Source: Pedobacter lusitanus (GTDB lineage Bacteria; Bacteroidota; Bacteroidia; Sphingobacteriales; Sphingobacteriaceae). From it: a stretch of DNA of 64,000 bases. Each line of letters begins with the position of its first letter. Position 1 is the stretch's first letter. The notes beneath the pieces are model-generated. The model made no database searches and had not been told where the DNA came from. It was given only the letters and a program-made list of their open reading frames with translations. The position numbers and the translations under genes are program-made. The stretch spans positions 186,001 to 250,000 of the forward strand of contig NZ_CP157278.1 of NCBI RefSeq assembly GCF_040026395.1, given 5' to 3'. Of this stretch, positions 34,925 to 43,712 are shown one piece after another.

Positions 34925-35790
34925 TGGACTTACAGCGAATCAAGTATTTTTTGGCTCTGTCCGAGCAGCTTCATTACTGGAAGACGGCAGAAAAGATAAA
35001 TATTACACAATCTGCTCTTTCACGTCAGATCCAAACTCTTGAAAATGAGCTTGGCTTACAGCTTTTTGAACGTAATAAGAGAAATGTAAAATTGACCCCT
35101 GCGGGCAAATTCTTAAAAGAGAAATGGGAGATAGAGCTGAGTGAACTTGAATATATCCATCAATTTGCAAAACAGATACATTTAGGGGAGCGGGGAACTT
35201 TTACCATTGCATATCCTGATTCTATATCGGCTTCCATTATGCCGGATATACTGGCGAAGATTGCAGCAGCATTTCCACAGCTTCAGATTAAGCTTGTACA
35301 GGTTTTGTATGAGAGCCAGCTGGAATTTCTAAAAACCTATAAGATTGATCTGGCTATTACCAGGGACATCAATAACGAACTGGGGATAAAATCAAGAAAG
35401 TTATATTCTGATCATTTAGCTTTAGTGGTTCCGGAGGATCATCCCTTTAAGGAGTTCGGCGACATCTCTGCAGAAAGCCTTAAGGGGCAAAAATTCATAC
35501 TGCCCACCAGGGATGAGGGGAGCAGTTACAGTGATATTATTCATGGACTTTTTAAGTCCTATGATTTTGCTCCTGATGTATTTGTTCACTCCGAATTTGG
35601 ATCTACGATTATTGCGCTGGTGAGGAAAGGATTGGGAATAGCTATTTTACCAGATTCTTATCTGCATCATCAAAGTCCGGGGCTCCGGTTTATTTCTTTG
35701 CCCTTTAAGACGGATCTGTTTATCAACTGGCGTGCTGATGATCATAATCCGGTACTTGCCAATATTCTGGAGCTTATCCTTGATTATTAA
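34924..35790 (+). CDS. LysR-family transcriptional regulator
   Basis: A 288-residue LysR protein. The N-terminal HTH is MDLQRIKYFLALSEQLHYWKTAEKINITQSALSRQIQTLENELGLQLFERN, followed by a substrate-binding domain of two lobes (TFTIAYPDSISASIMPDILAKI and LALVVPEDHPF, EGSSYSDIIHGLF, VRKGLGIAILPDSY). It is divergent from the GNAT/EamA pair with a T-N11-A box between, so it most likely controls that pair and itself. The effector is unknown. Confidence 0.87.
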   Translation: MDLQRIKYFLALSEQLHYWKTAEKINITQSALSRQIQTLENELGLQLFERNKRNVKLTPAGKFLKEKWEIELSELEYIHQFAKQIHLGERGTFTIAYPDSISASIMPDILAKIAAAFPQLQIKLVQVLYESQLEFLKTYKIDLAITRDINNELGIKSRKLYSDHLALVVPEDHPFKEFGDISAESLKGQKFILPTRDEGSSYSDIIHGLFKSYDFAPDVFVHSEFGSTIIALVRKGLGIAILPDSYLHHQSPGLRFISLPFKTDLFINWRADDHNPVLANILELILDY

Positions 35791-36061
35791 GGAGCAATTC
35801 TGCTTTTATTCCTGTTTTATATTGCCCTGTATGTTGGCTATGGGCTGGTTCTGATACTCTGGCAAAAATGTAAAGAGATTTTTACCTGAAGTAAAATTGA
35901 CGTTGAAGATGGATTGTGCCGGTAATTACCTTCTGCAGGTATAATCTGTTGCTTTAATTTTTAATTCTTATTTTGATTGGGGGATTAATTTAGATAATTT
36001 GGGGCGACCACAAACCTGGCGCTATCGCCGGATTAAAATAACCTGACAGGATACTTATTAA

Positions 36062-37156
36062 ATGCATACGGAAAAAACCACCGCGACAGTTCTCCAAACA
36101 AAACAACATTTCGAAATTCTTGATGGACTAAGGGGCTTTGCAGCCCTGGCAGTAGTAGTCTTTCATTTTATGGAGTGGGTTTATACCGATCCCAGCAAGA
36201 ACTTTATCGGACACGGTTTTCTGGCTGTCGATTTCTTCTTCTGCCTATCAGGTTTTGTGATTGGATATGCCTATGATGATCGTATAGCAAAAATGGGCAT
36301 ACTCAATTTTTTTGTATCAAGAATTATCAGGCTCCATCCTTTGGTCGTCGCAGGATCTATATTTGGTTTGCTGGCATTTTTGTTCGACCCCTTTGGTGGT
36401 CATCCCGAATTATACAGCACCGGTAAAATCATTCTGACGTTTTTTTGCTCCTTATTCCTTATTCCTTTACCTGTAATCGCAGACCGTGGATTTAACCTGT
36501 TCAGTTTTAATGCACCCGCCTGGTCATTGTTTTGGGAGTATATAGCCAATATTGTTTACGCATTTGTGCTTTACCGGATTGGTCGTAGTTACCTGTTGCT
36601 GCTGACCATACTTTCTGCCGTTGCTATTTGCTTTGTAGGTTACCGTGCCGGCAATTTACTGGGGGGCTGGAGTGGCCCGACTTTTTGGGATGGCTTTGCC
36701 CGCATATCGTATTCCTTTTTAGCAGGGTTGCTTATTTACCGTTCCAACTGGATCATCAAAAACAAGCTGGGATTTATCGGACTGGCGATATTACTCTTGC
36801 TGGCCTTTATAATGCCATCCTCTAAATGGAACTGGTTCTCCGAACCTTTGGTTGTATTGCTTTATTTCCCCCTGCTGATAGCTTTGGGTGCAGGAGCAAC
36901 ATTAACACCAGGCTTAAAAAAGCTTTGCTTGTTTTCCGGAAAAATCTCTTATCCATTATATATGACGCATTATGCCGCGTTATGGATGTTCGGAAATTAT
37001 TATACCAGCCATAAGCCGGGTACTATGCAGCTGACTTTTATCATTATATCCGGGGTAATCCTGCTGGTTGGAGCAGCTTACCTGGTTATGGTAGTTTACG
37101 ATATACCAGTGAGGAAATATTTAAGTGATAAAAGGAAGGCCAGGTTTGCCAGATAA
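36062..37156 (+). CDS. acyltransferase-3 (OafA/YrhL-type) membrane protein
   Basis: A 364-residue, about ten-helix protein of the acyltransferase-3 family. It has LDGLRGFAALAVVVFHFMEW at about 22-41 (His in the conserved VVFHF), HGFLAVDFFFCLSGFVIGYAYDDRI, and PAWSLFWEY. These O-acetylate sugars, lipids or peptidoglycan at the membrane. No sugar-transfer genes flank it, so its acceptor is unknown. In the 270 bases upstream I see no consensus promoter or gene. Confidence 0.82.
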   Translation: MHTEKTTATVLQTKQHFEILDGLRGFAALAVVVFHFMEWVYTDPSKNFIGHGFLAVDFFFCLSGFVIGYAYDDRIAKMGILNFFVSRIIRLHPLVVAGSIFGLLAFLFDPFGGHPELYSTGKIILTFFCSLFLIPLPVIADRGFNLFSFNAPAWSLFWEYIANIVYAFVLYRIGRSYLLLLTILSAVAICFVGYRAGNLLGGWSGPTFWDGFARISYSFLAGLLIYRSNWIIKNKLGFIGLAILLLLAFIMPSSKWNWFSEPLVVLLYFPLLIALGAGATLTPGLKKLCLFSGKISYPLYMTHYAALWMFGNYYTSHKPGTMQLTFIIISGVILLVGAAYLVMVVYDIPVRKYLSDKRKARFAR

Positions 37157-37167
37157 AAGCCGGCGGG

Positions 37168-37875
37168 TCAGTTTACATTCCCTGATCTTATAATTTTTTT
37201 GAACGTAATCTTTCCTGAATATCGCTCATTAATTCTAAAAGTATTCAATGCATCAAAATGCAGTCTGTTGAATTGAGCAGCTTTGTCGATATTCTGCCAG
37301 CTGCCATAAAATTGATTATGGCCCATATACTTATTTTTCAAGGTGCTGATCAGCAGGAAAAATCCGGCAAAGACGAACGGAATATAAACCCACTTTATTT
37401 TACTGAATTTATTAACCCAGTCCGGCCGGTCATGATTCTGAAATAATGGTGGTTCGATCCAAAAATATTTAATAAAAAGCGAGAATTCAGAAAAGAAAAC
37501 AAACAGCGCCATCATGGTCAGTATTGTTGCAAAACCTTTCGCTCCATCAATATCAAATGCAAAGTCAACCATTAAGATATTAATCATAAAAGCAAGAAAG
37601 AGAATAATGCCGGGTCTTGTTGTCTTTCTGAAGAATAAGAGCAGAGAACTTACTATTTGCGACCCGGCGATAAATAAGCCATACCAGTATGAATAGCCAT
37701 AATAATACCAGGTTAATTCAAATCCGCTGAGTGAACCGACCGGTTTGTCATAGGTGCCTGGCTGTGTGGTAAACTGAGTTCCTAATATCTTTGCAAAAGC
37801 ATAGGAAAGAATCATCGTTGCCAGAAAATAACGGCAGAATGTGTGTAAATAGTAATGTGCTTTTTTTCCGTTCAT
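37168..37875 (-). CDS. DoxX-like polytopic membrane protein, unknown function
   Basis: A 235-residue inner-membrane protein with about five hydrophobic segments (FLATMILSYAFAKILG, YWYGLFIAGSQIVSSLLLFF, GIILFLAFMINILMVDFAF, FATILTMMALFVFFSEF, VYIPFVFAGFFLLISTL) and a polar C-terminal tail. The helix pattern is DoxX-like but no specific motif fixes it. Its start overlaps by 4 bases the end of the DUF3667 gene, so both belong to one transcript. Confidence 0.65.
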   Translation of the reverse strand: MNGKKAHYYLHTFCRYFLATMILSYAFAKILGTQFTTQPGTYDKPVGSLSGFELTWYYYGYSYWYGLFIAGSQIVSSLLLFFRKTTRPGIILFLAFMINILMVDFAFDIDGAKGFATILTMMALFVFFSEFSLFIKYFWIEPPLFQNHDRPDWVNKFSKIKWVYIPFVFAGFFLLISTLKNKYMGHNQFYGSWQNIDKAAQFNRLHFDALNTFRINERYSGKITFKKIIRSGNVN

Positions 37876-38591
37876 GATTTGATGAAAAAGTCTATCAGAA
37901 GACCTAAAAGTATTGCAGAAATGGAAAACGTAATCATCCCGAGTATATAGGAAGCGAATGCTTTTAAATAATTTGCGATTTTCTTTTTATCAAAAAACTG
38001 TCCGATGGCCATGGTAAAATACGCTATGGCTATAATTCCTGAAACTTTCATCAGGCTTACTTTTGTTAACCCCTCAAAAATGGCAAAAACAGAAAAGATC
38101 AGCATTCCCATTCCTAAGACGAAACATAACAGGATCAATAATTCAAAAAAATTGTACTCATATTTTCTGAAGAATAATTTTAGCCAGAAGGCGATAAAAA
38201 TGCCCATAATAATATTACCATAACCATAATGATGATGGATCCAATTGAAAATTAAAGTCATTGCAGATTTTTCCGGGCCGTTAAAAGAAACGTACCTATC
38301 ATCAAGATGAAATAAGTTATTTATCACTGTATAGATCAGAGAGGTTACAATGATAAAAAGTATGGGTTTTACGAGTCTGCTTCTGTTCTCTGTTATAAAT
38401 TCTTTTATATTTTGGCCTGGTCTGCTAATGAGTTCTTTTATGGTATAAAGGATGCCCTTTTCAAAATGTAAAATATGCCAGATTTCATGTAAGACATAAT
38501 GCCTGTCCACTCTTTTAATCTGTACGGGCAGACCGCAATTGCAACAGAAATTGCCCTGGGCTATATTACTGCAGTTTCTACAATTGATCAT
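37872..38591 (-). CDS. DUF3667-type membrane protein with N-terminal zinc ribbon
   Basis: A 239-residue protein. Its N-terminus MINCRNCSNIAQGNFCCNCGLP is a zinc ribbon (Cys4, Cys7, Cys16/17, Cys19), followed by HYVLHEIWHILHFEKGILYTIKELISRPGQNIKEFI, diagnostic of DUF3667. The rest has four or five hydrophobic helices. The function of the family is unknown. It starts close to a divergent PAS/LuxR gene and is coupled to the DoxX-like gene. Confidence 0.75.
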   Translation of the reverse strand: MINCRNCSNIAQGNFCCNCGLPVQIKRVDRHYVLHEIWHILHFEKGILYTIKELISRPGQNIKEFITENRSRLVKPILFIIVTSLIYTVINNLFHLDDRYVSFNGPEKSAMTLIFNWIHHHYGYGNIIMGIFIAFWLKLFFRKYEYNFFELLILLCFVLGMGMLIFSVFAIFEGLTKVSLMKVSGIIAIAYFTMAIGQFFDKKKIANYLKAFASYILGMITFSISAILLGLLIDFFIKS

Positions 38592-38687
38592 CTTACTGTG
38601 TATGATTCATTTAAATCTAATGCTGATAATTTCTCCATTATGAAAGGTTATTTTCTCCAAAAATCACTACAAAAATATTCTCAAAGA

Positions 38688-38708
38688 CTACACTTTAGTG
38701 TAGATTTG
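38688..38708 (+). promoter_or_regulatory. palindrome overlapping a -7 box, before the LuxR-type gene
   Basis: CTACACT at 38688-38694 and AGTGTAG at 38697-38703 are perfect arms with a 2-base centre. TAGATTTG at 38701-38708 matches TAnnTTTG and shares the last three bases of the dyad. A start near 38715 would suit the ATG at 38727. Confidence 0.5.
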
Positions 38709-38726
38709 GGAGAAGCCAATGCCAAA

Positions 38727-39488
38727 ATGAAGAACCACACTAATTCAAGTCTGCTAACCAAAAACAGGGTAGGGAAAATATCAGAAGAAGACTCTCTTAA
38801 ACAGCAAAATTATCTGGAAGTCGTCAAATCTTTTGCAAGATTAACCTATGAAAGTATCTATGTTATAGATTATGAAAAAATGGCATTTGAATACGTTTCA
38901 GAAAATCCATTGTTTTTATGTGGATATTCTTCTGAAGAGGTTTTGAATATGGGCTATGACTTCTATTTTAAAAATGTTCCTGAAAATGATCTGGAATTAT
39001 TGAATCTGATTAACGAAGCAGGATTTGATTTCTTTGAGAAACTGCCCGGGGATACGAAAAAAATGTACAGCATAACTTATGATTTTCATCTGGTCAATCA
39101 GGATGGTAAACACATTCTGATCAATCATAAGCTTACCCCATTGTTTTTGACAAGCGATGAAAAGATGTGGAAGGCCATGTGCATAGTGTCTATTGCTCAT
39201 CATCAAAAAGCAGGTAATATTTGTATCCATAAGCAGGGCACTGATATAACCTGGGAACTCGATACAGTAACTAAAGTCTGGCGTAAATCAGAGAAACCTA
39301 AACTCACAAAAAGAGAGATGGAAATATTGCGGCTGCATGCACAGGGATTAACTATTAACCAGATTGCAGAAAAAATATTTGTTTCTTCTGATACAGTGAA
39401 GTATTACAGAAGACGGATTTTTGAGCGTTTAAATGTGAGTAACATCGTAGAAGCGCTTTCTTATGCCGTTAATAACAAGATTATTTAA
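38727..39488 (+). CDS. PAS-like/LuxR-type HTH regulator
   Basis: 253 residues from the ATG at 38727. Frames starting at 38499 or 38640 are possible, but they run through the promoter and the DUF3667 start. The middle (about 20-170) is PAS-like, with SIYVIDYEKMAFEYVSENPLFLCGYSSEEVLNMG, and the end is a LuxR/GerE HTH (LTKREMEILRLHAQGLTINQIAEKIFVSSDTVKYYRRRIFERLNVSN). It senses an unknown signal. A palindrome over its promoter suggests autoregulation. It is divergent from the DUF3667/DoxX pair. Confidence 0.78.
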   Translation: MKNHTNSSLLTKNRVGKISEEDSLKQQNYLEVVKSFARLTYESIYVIDYEKMAFEYVSENPLFLCGYSSEEVLNMGYDFYFKNVPENDLELLNLINEAGFDFFEKLPGDTKKMYSITYDFHLVNQDGKHILINHKLTPLFLTSDEKMWKAMCIVSIAHHQKAGNICIHKQGTDITWELDTVTKVWRKSEKPKLTKREMEILRLHAQGLTINQIAEKIFVSSDTVKYYRRRIFERLNVSNIVEALSYAVNNKII

Positions 39489-39493
39489 ACTGA

Positions 39494-40843
39494 TCAGTTT
39501 TTGTAATACAAACCATCCTGACCAACCAGCAAAAAGTTTCCATCTGGCTTGATGTAGTAGGAATAAATAGTTTTGTCAAAACCCAGCTCTAATCTTCCCC
39601 AATTGTTCTTGATACTATAGATACCCGGTTTTGGAGTGTAACGTACCAGATAAAAAACATCGTCTCTGTAAAATGAAATATTGGATACAGATTGCGAGCT
39701 GCTGTTCCATTCATAGTAACGTTTTGCCGTACCCTTTAGCGTTAGTGGAGATACTTGTGCAATTATAGCGTCATCTGAACCAACATAAAGGTTACCATCC
39801 GGGCCAATTGCAAATCCCGAAGGCTGAGAAAGATAATAACCATAATCCAATTTGATGGACTGCCAGGACTTTCCGGTATCTTTAGATCTGAAGAGTGTTC
39901 CCCAATCATCAAAAAGATACAGACTTCCGTCAGCATGTTTATTGAAAAAACTGAAACGCTGCGAATCCCGTGACACGATTAATTTTTGCCAGAAGCCTCC
40001 ATTGTCTGTAGTAATATATGGTCCGTCGAAATAAAAACTAACCATCAAAATATCATCTTTAACCATGAAGCCGGTAGGATCTCTTTTGTCCAGGATACCA
40101 TTATTTATCTCATGCCAGTTTTTTAGATCCCTGGAGTATATCACACCGTTGGATTTGGTAAGTAGGTACAACCAGCCTTTACTATTGAATTGTGCAGACA
40201 CTATCTCAGAGGAATTTGGAATTCCTTTGACTTTTTCCCAGTTTATTCCATGATCAGTTGAAGCATAAAGCTCCCTGTTTACCAGGTAAAGTGTTTTATT
40301 GTCAAAGGTTGTTATCTGAGTGTTATAGATATCCAGGGTCCCGCAACCACAGGCTTTAGCCCAGTCGCTTTTAGGTTTACTGCCTGTTGCCTGTATCTCA
40401 ACTGAGTCTTGTGGAACAGGTGATTTGCCATTCTCGGTATAGAATTGCGGAGTGGCATAGACATAAGCTATTATTTTTTGGTTGGGAGTGTTGCATCCCA
40501 GTTGCCATCTGGCTTTAGCTGTTCCGTCAGGCAGAATATATGGTTTGGAATAGTCAGCATCACTTTTAACTATGCCATTGCCCTGAACCATTGCGAACTG
40601 CAGATAGTATTGTGCCGTTTCTTTTTCTTGTGGAGCAGTAATCTTGAAAGTCAGCTCATCAGACAGGTATTCTCCGTAGGCTCCGGACTGGTTGTTGCCA
40701 CTTACCAGCGTAAGCTTTGCCTTTGGCTGAGTTTCAGGAATGGGGTTGGGTTGAGGTTTTTCATCTTTTTTACAACCTGCAAGCACTATTATTGCAGCAA
40801 ATAGGATAAGAAAAAATTTTATAGCGTTGGTAAGTCTGATCAT
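39494..40843 (-). CDS. Asp-box beta-propeller lipoprotein
   Basis: A 449-residue lipoprotein (LAGC, lipid Cys near 24) with a Pro-rich linker. An N-terminal domain (KLTLVSGNNQSGAYGEYLSDELTFKI) precedes a beta-propeller marked by Asp boxes: ASTDHGINWEK, TTDNGGFWQK and SKDTGKSWQS. Propellers of this class occur in sialidases, photosystem assembly factors and binding proteins, but no catalytic set is seen. It is 2 bases from a homologous gene upstream, so the two were probably made by duplication. Confidence 0.72.
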   Translation of the reverse strand: MIRLTNAIKFFLILFAAIIVLAGCKKDEKPQPNPIPETQPKAKLTLVSGNNQSGAYGEYLSDELTFKITAPQEKETAQYYLQFAMVQGNGIVKSDADYSKPYILPDGTAKARWQLGCNTPNQKIIAYVYATPQFYTENGKSPVPQDSVEIQATGSKPKSDWAKACGCGTLDIYNTQITTFDNKTLYLVNRELYASTDHGINWEKVKGIPNSSEIVSAQFNSKGWLYLLTKSNGVIYSRDLKNWHEINNGILDKRDPTGFMVKDDILMVSFYFDGPYITTDNGGFWQKLIVSRDSQRFSFFNKHADGSLYLFDDWGTLFRSKDTGKSWQSIKLDYGYYLSQPSGFAIGPDGNLYVGSDDAIIAQVSPLTLKGTAKRYYEWNSSSQSVSNISFYRDDVFYLVRYTPKPGIYSIKNNWGRLELGFDKTIYSYYIKPDGNFLLVGQDGLYYKN

Positions 40844-40845
40844 GA

Positions 40846-42183
40846 TTATGGCTTCAAAAGGTCGTAAGTTAGAATTGAGGATTGTTGCAGGCCATAAATG
40901 GTAGTTTCATCCTTTATTACGGCTTTACGAAGGTCATAAACACCGTAATTGCTTCTCATGATTTGTGTCCAGCTTACCCCGTTGTCTCTGGATTCTGAGA
41001 TTTCTCCGCCAGAGCTAACCAGAAAGCCATGTCCCTTTTCGAAAAAGCGAATAGCTATGATAGGAAAGCCAGCTCCGCTGGTTATTTTTTCCCAATGTTC
41101 ACCACCATCGGTGGTACGCATGAGCATTCCATTTTGTCCAGCTACAAAACCTGTTGAGCTGTTTATGAAGTAGATTTTATTCAAATTATTGTTTATTTGA
41201 ACAGGCAGTTGTTTCCATGTTCTGCCTGCATCAGTGGTTCGTGCGATAAAGCCAACTGCCCCGCAGGTGAATAGTGTATCGCTACCGATATGAGTCAGGT
41301 CATAGAGCCTGTTCTGTATATTGAAACTACCTGATTTATTCCAGGTTTGCCCACCATCTACTGTCTTTGCAATATTGCCCTGAAGACCTACGGAATAGAT
41401 CGTGTTTCTGCTTTGCAGGTAATAACTGCTTGAGCTCTGGTGCCCGATAAATGGGGGAGTCCAGTTGTTGGCCTGAAAAAAAGTTTTTCCTCCGTCATAG
41501 GTAAAGTAAGCGTAATTGTTTACAATATTTACCAGGGCAGTGTCCCGGCTTGAAAAGGAAATAATATAAGCACTGTTATCTACCCTTACCGGCTCACCTT
41601 TTAGCCAGGTTTTTCCACCATCTGCAGTTCTGATTACTCCTGAGCCTTCTCCAACCGCTATTCCATTATACTCATCAATGAATTGAAGATCCTGCAATAC
41701 ATTATAGCCATTCTGACTTCCATAATATACACTTTTCCAGGGCTTGCGTACCCTGGCGGAGAGCACTACGGAGTCCATTGCTTTGCAGGTTCCTGAGGTC
41801 ATATCTTTAGCGTTGCAGTGAGCAGAGAAGTAAAGTTTTATTGTAGGATTCTCTACATTGGGGTAGGGTAGCCAGGAGCCCTTGATGATCATGTTTCCGC
41901 CGGACTTAACCTGACTATATAGTCGAAAAGTATCATAAGGCCCATTCGATTTCTCATCATATGCCAGTGGCGATCCATCATATGATGCATCCATTTTAAT
42001 CCTTAGTACAATTGTATCCAGGAATTCTTCTTTGTATGCCAGTTGATTATTCCCCCGTACGATTTCAATACCTTTTACGTTACGATCCGGAGCTATATCA
42101 GGTGGAGAAGGTTCGTTTTTTTTACAGGCTGCTATACAGATGATACAAATTACAAATAGGAGAGAGCGGAATATCCTTGACAT
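40846..42183 (-). CDS. Asp-box/YCF48-like beta-propeller lipoprotein
   Basis: A 445-residue lipoprotein (lipid Cys near residue 20, IAACKKNE) with the same layout as the neighbouring gene: an N-terminal domain (GIEIVRGNNQLAYKEEFLDTIVLRIKM) and a propeller with Asp boxes TADGGKTWLK, TVDGGQTWNK, TTDAGRTWKQ, TTDGGEHWEK and SRDNGVSWTQ. These repeats are like YCF48/HCF136-type proteins, which help cofactor or complex assembly in plants and bacteria. Its function here is not known. A -7-like box lies just upstream. Confidence 0.74.
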   Translation of the reverse strand: MSRIFRSLLFVICIICIAACKKNEPSPPDIAPDRNVKGIEIVRGNNQLAYKEEFLDTIVLRIKMDASYDGSPLAYDEKSNGPYDTFRLYSQVKSGGNMIIKGSWLPYPNVENPTIKLYFSAHCNAKDMTSGTCKAMDSVVLSARVRKPWKSVYYGSQNGYNVLQDLQFIDEYNGIAVGEGSGVIRTADGGKTWLKGEPVRVDNSAYIISFSSRDTALVNIVNNYAYFTYDGGKTFFQANNWTPPFIGHQSSSSYYLQSRNTIYSVGLQGNIAKTVDGGQTWNKSGSFNIQNRLYDLTHIGSDTLFTCGAVGFIARTTDAGRTWKQLPVQINNNLNKIYFINSSTGFVAGQNGMLMRTTDGGEHWEKITSGAGFPIIAIRFFEKGHGFLVSSGGEISESRDNGVSWTQIMRSNYGVYDLRKAVIKDETTIYGLQQSSILTYDLLKP

Positions 42184-42203
42184 GGAGAGCTGTTGAATTT
42201 TTC

Positions 42204-42211
42204 CAAAAGTA
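42204..42211 (-). promoter_or_regulatory. -7 element before the propeller pair
   Basis: On the minus strand TACTTTTG matches TAnnTTTG 21 bases before the ATG at 42183, leaving a very short leader. A -33 TTG is not evident. Confidence 0.4.
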
Positions 42212-42372
42212 ATAAATATATGAACATGGGGGAAATATAAATGACAGGGGGAATTTAGCTTAATACCCCTGGTTTATTTTGAAAATCCGGCCGTTATATT
42301 TTTTTATCTGTACTAGTGGTTTTTTTTATTATTTTAGTTAGCAATTCCTAATATTCTAACCAAATCTTATAT

Positions 42373-43566
42373 ATGGGCCGGAGACGCTTCTCCCTGATTT
42401 TTTGTATTCTGGCAATTTTTGTGTTTGCGGTTGTGCAATGTACACAGGTAAAAAGTAAAAATAATGATAGCAGGGGACCAGCCTACGCCGGGAGCACTGC
42501 ATGTGTAAGCTGTCATAAAGACCTTACCGAATCTGCCGTCCACAATTCTCATTTTAATGCTTCAAAAATGTTAACGAAGCCTGACTCTGCTGACAGCCTG
42601 CATATACCTGACGGAGAGTTTGTGTTTAATGAACAGACTAAAGTACAGGTGAAGAACCGTGTTGACGGCCTGTATCAGTCTGCGCTGATCAATGGGGTTG
42701 ATAAAAAAACAGAACATACAGACATGATTTTTGGTGCTGGAAACAGTGCATATACGTTTGCATTCTGGTATGGTAAACAGCTGATGCAAATGCCATTGAA
42801 CTACCTGACTAAAGAACATCAATGGGTAAACAGCCCGGGATTCCCTGATAACCAGATTTATTTTGGCAGGCCAATCGTTTCCCGTTGTTTAGAATGCCAT
42901 AGTTCTTTCGCGGACAAAAAGATGGTACAGGGAGCTAATTTTTCAATAGAGGAAGAATACGTTAAAAACTCCGTTATTGCAGGTATAGATTGCGAACGTT
43001 GCCATGGCCCTGCGGCACAGCACGTAGCCTTTCATGAGGAAAATCCTACCGTGAAAACAGCCAGATTTATGGTGAGTTATAAAAAGCTGGCGTTAACCAG
43101 AAGGGTGGATGTATGTGGGGTATGCCATTCAGGAACGGGTATCCGGACGGTGACTTCTACATTTAGTTTTAAACCTGGTGATACGTTAAAAACAATGCCT
43201 GAATATAGTGCCTACAGAGGAGAAGATCCTGATGTACACGGAAAACAAAAGCAGCTGCTTGAGGCTAGTGTATGTTATAAAATTGGTAAGGCAGAATGTA
43301 TTACGTGTCACGATGTGCATGATAACAAGAAGCCTGGTCTGGCCATTTATTCTGCTAAATGCATCAGCTGTCACCAGGAGGTGAAACATGAAACATTAAA
43401 AGAGAAAGATAAAGCTGTGCTGGCAAAGAACTGCATTGACTGCCATATGCCGGTTAAAGAGTCGCACGCTATAGGTTTCCAGATGAGCAATAGCAAAGAG
43501 AAGATCCCTTATAAACTGCGTACGCATCGTATTGCAATCTATAATGAGCTGGTTAAGAGGAAATAA
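42373..43566 (+). CDS. exported heptahaem c-type cytochrome
   Basis: A 397-residue multihaem cytochrome: an N-terminal hydrophobic signal with Cys23 (lipidation possible) and seven haem-binding CxxCH motifs (CVSCH, CLECH, CERCH, CGVCH, CITCH, CISCH, CIDCH). The first is at 44-48. The spread and the HGPAAQHVAFH stretch resemble the cytochrome c-554 type. It should pass electrons in the periplasm or to the surface. No oxidase or partner lies next to it. On its other side are two propeller lipoproteins, possibly related to its maturation, and farther off a mono-haem lipoprotein. Confidence 0.85.
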   Translation: MGRRRFSLIFCILAIFVFAVVQCTQVKSKNNDSRGPAYAGSTACVSCHKDLTESAVHNSHFNASKMLTKPDSADSLHIPDGEFVFNEQTKVQVKNRVDGLYQSALINGVDKKTEHTDMIFGAGNSAYTFAFWYGKQLMQMPLNYLTKEHQWVNSPGFPDNQIYFGRPIVSRCLECHSSFADKKMVQGANFSIEEEYVKNSVIAGIDCERCHGPAAQHVAFHEENPTVKTARFMVSYKKLALTRRVDVCGVCHSGTGIRTVTSTFSFKPGDTLKTMPEYSAYRGEDPDVHGKQKQLLEASVCYKIGKAECITCHDVHDNKKPGLAIYSAKCISCHQEVKHETLKEKDKAVLAKNCIDCHMPVKESHAIGFQMSNSKEKIPYKLRTHRIAIYNELVKRK

Positions 43567-43677
43567 TTATATCGGTGCTATTAAGTCCGCCATGTCCTCT
43601 ATTTGATTTAATTTGGAGTGATCTCATAAAAAATTTGCGCTCATCCCCTAAATTCCCCGTTGATGTACTTTCTCTTT

Positions 43678-43685
43678 TAAGTTTG
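43678..43685 (+). promoter_or_regulatory. -7 element of the LytS/LytTR/CocE operon
   Basis: TAAGTTTG matches TAnnTTTG 27 bases before the ATG at 43713. TTG at 43660-43662 is 15 bases upstream, shorter than the usual spacing. Confidence 0.4.
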
Positions 43686-43712
43686 GAATGAATTGCGTTG
43701 CTTTAAATAATT

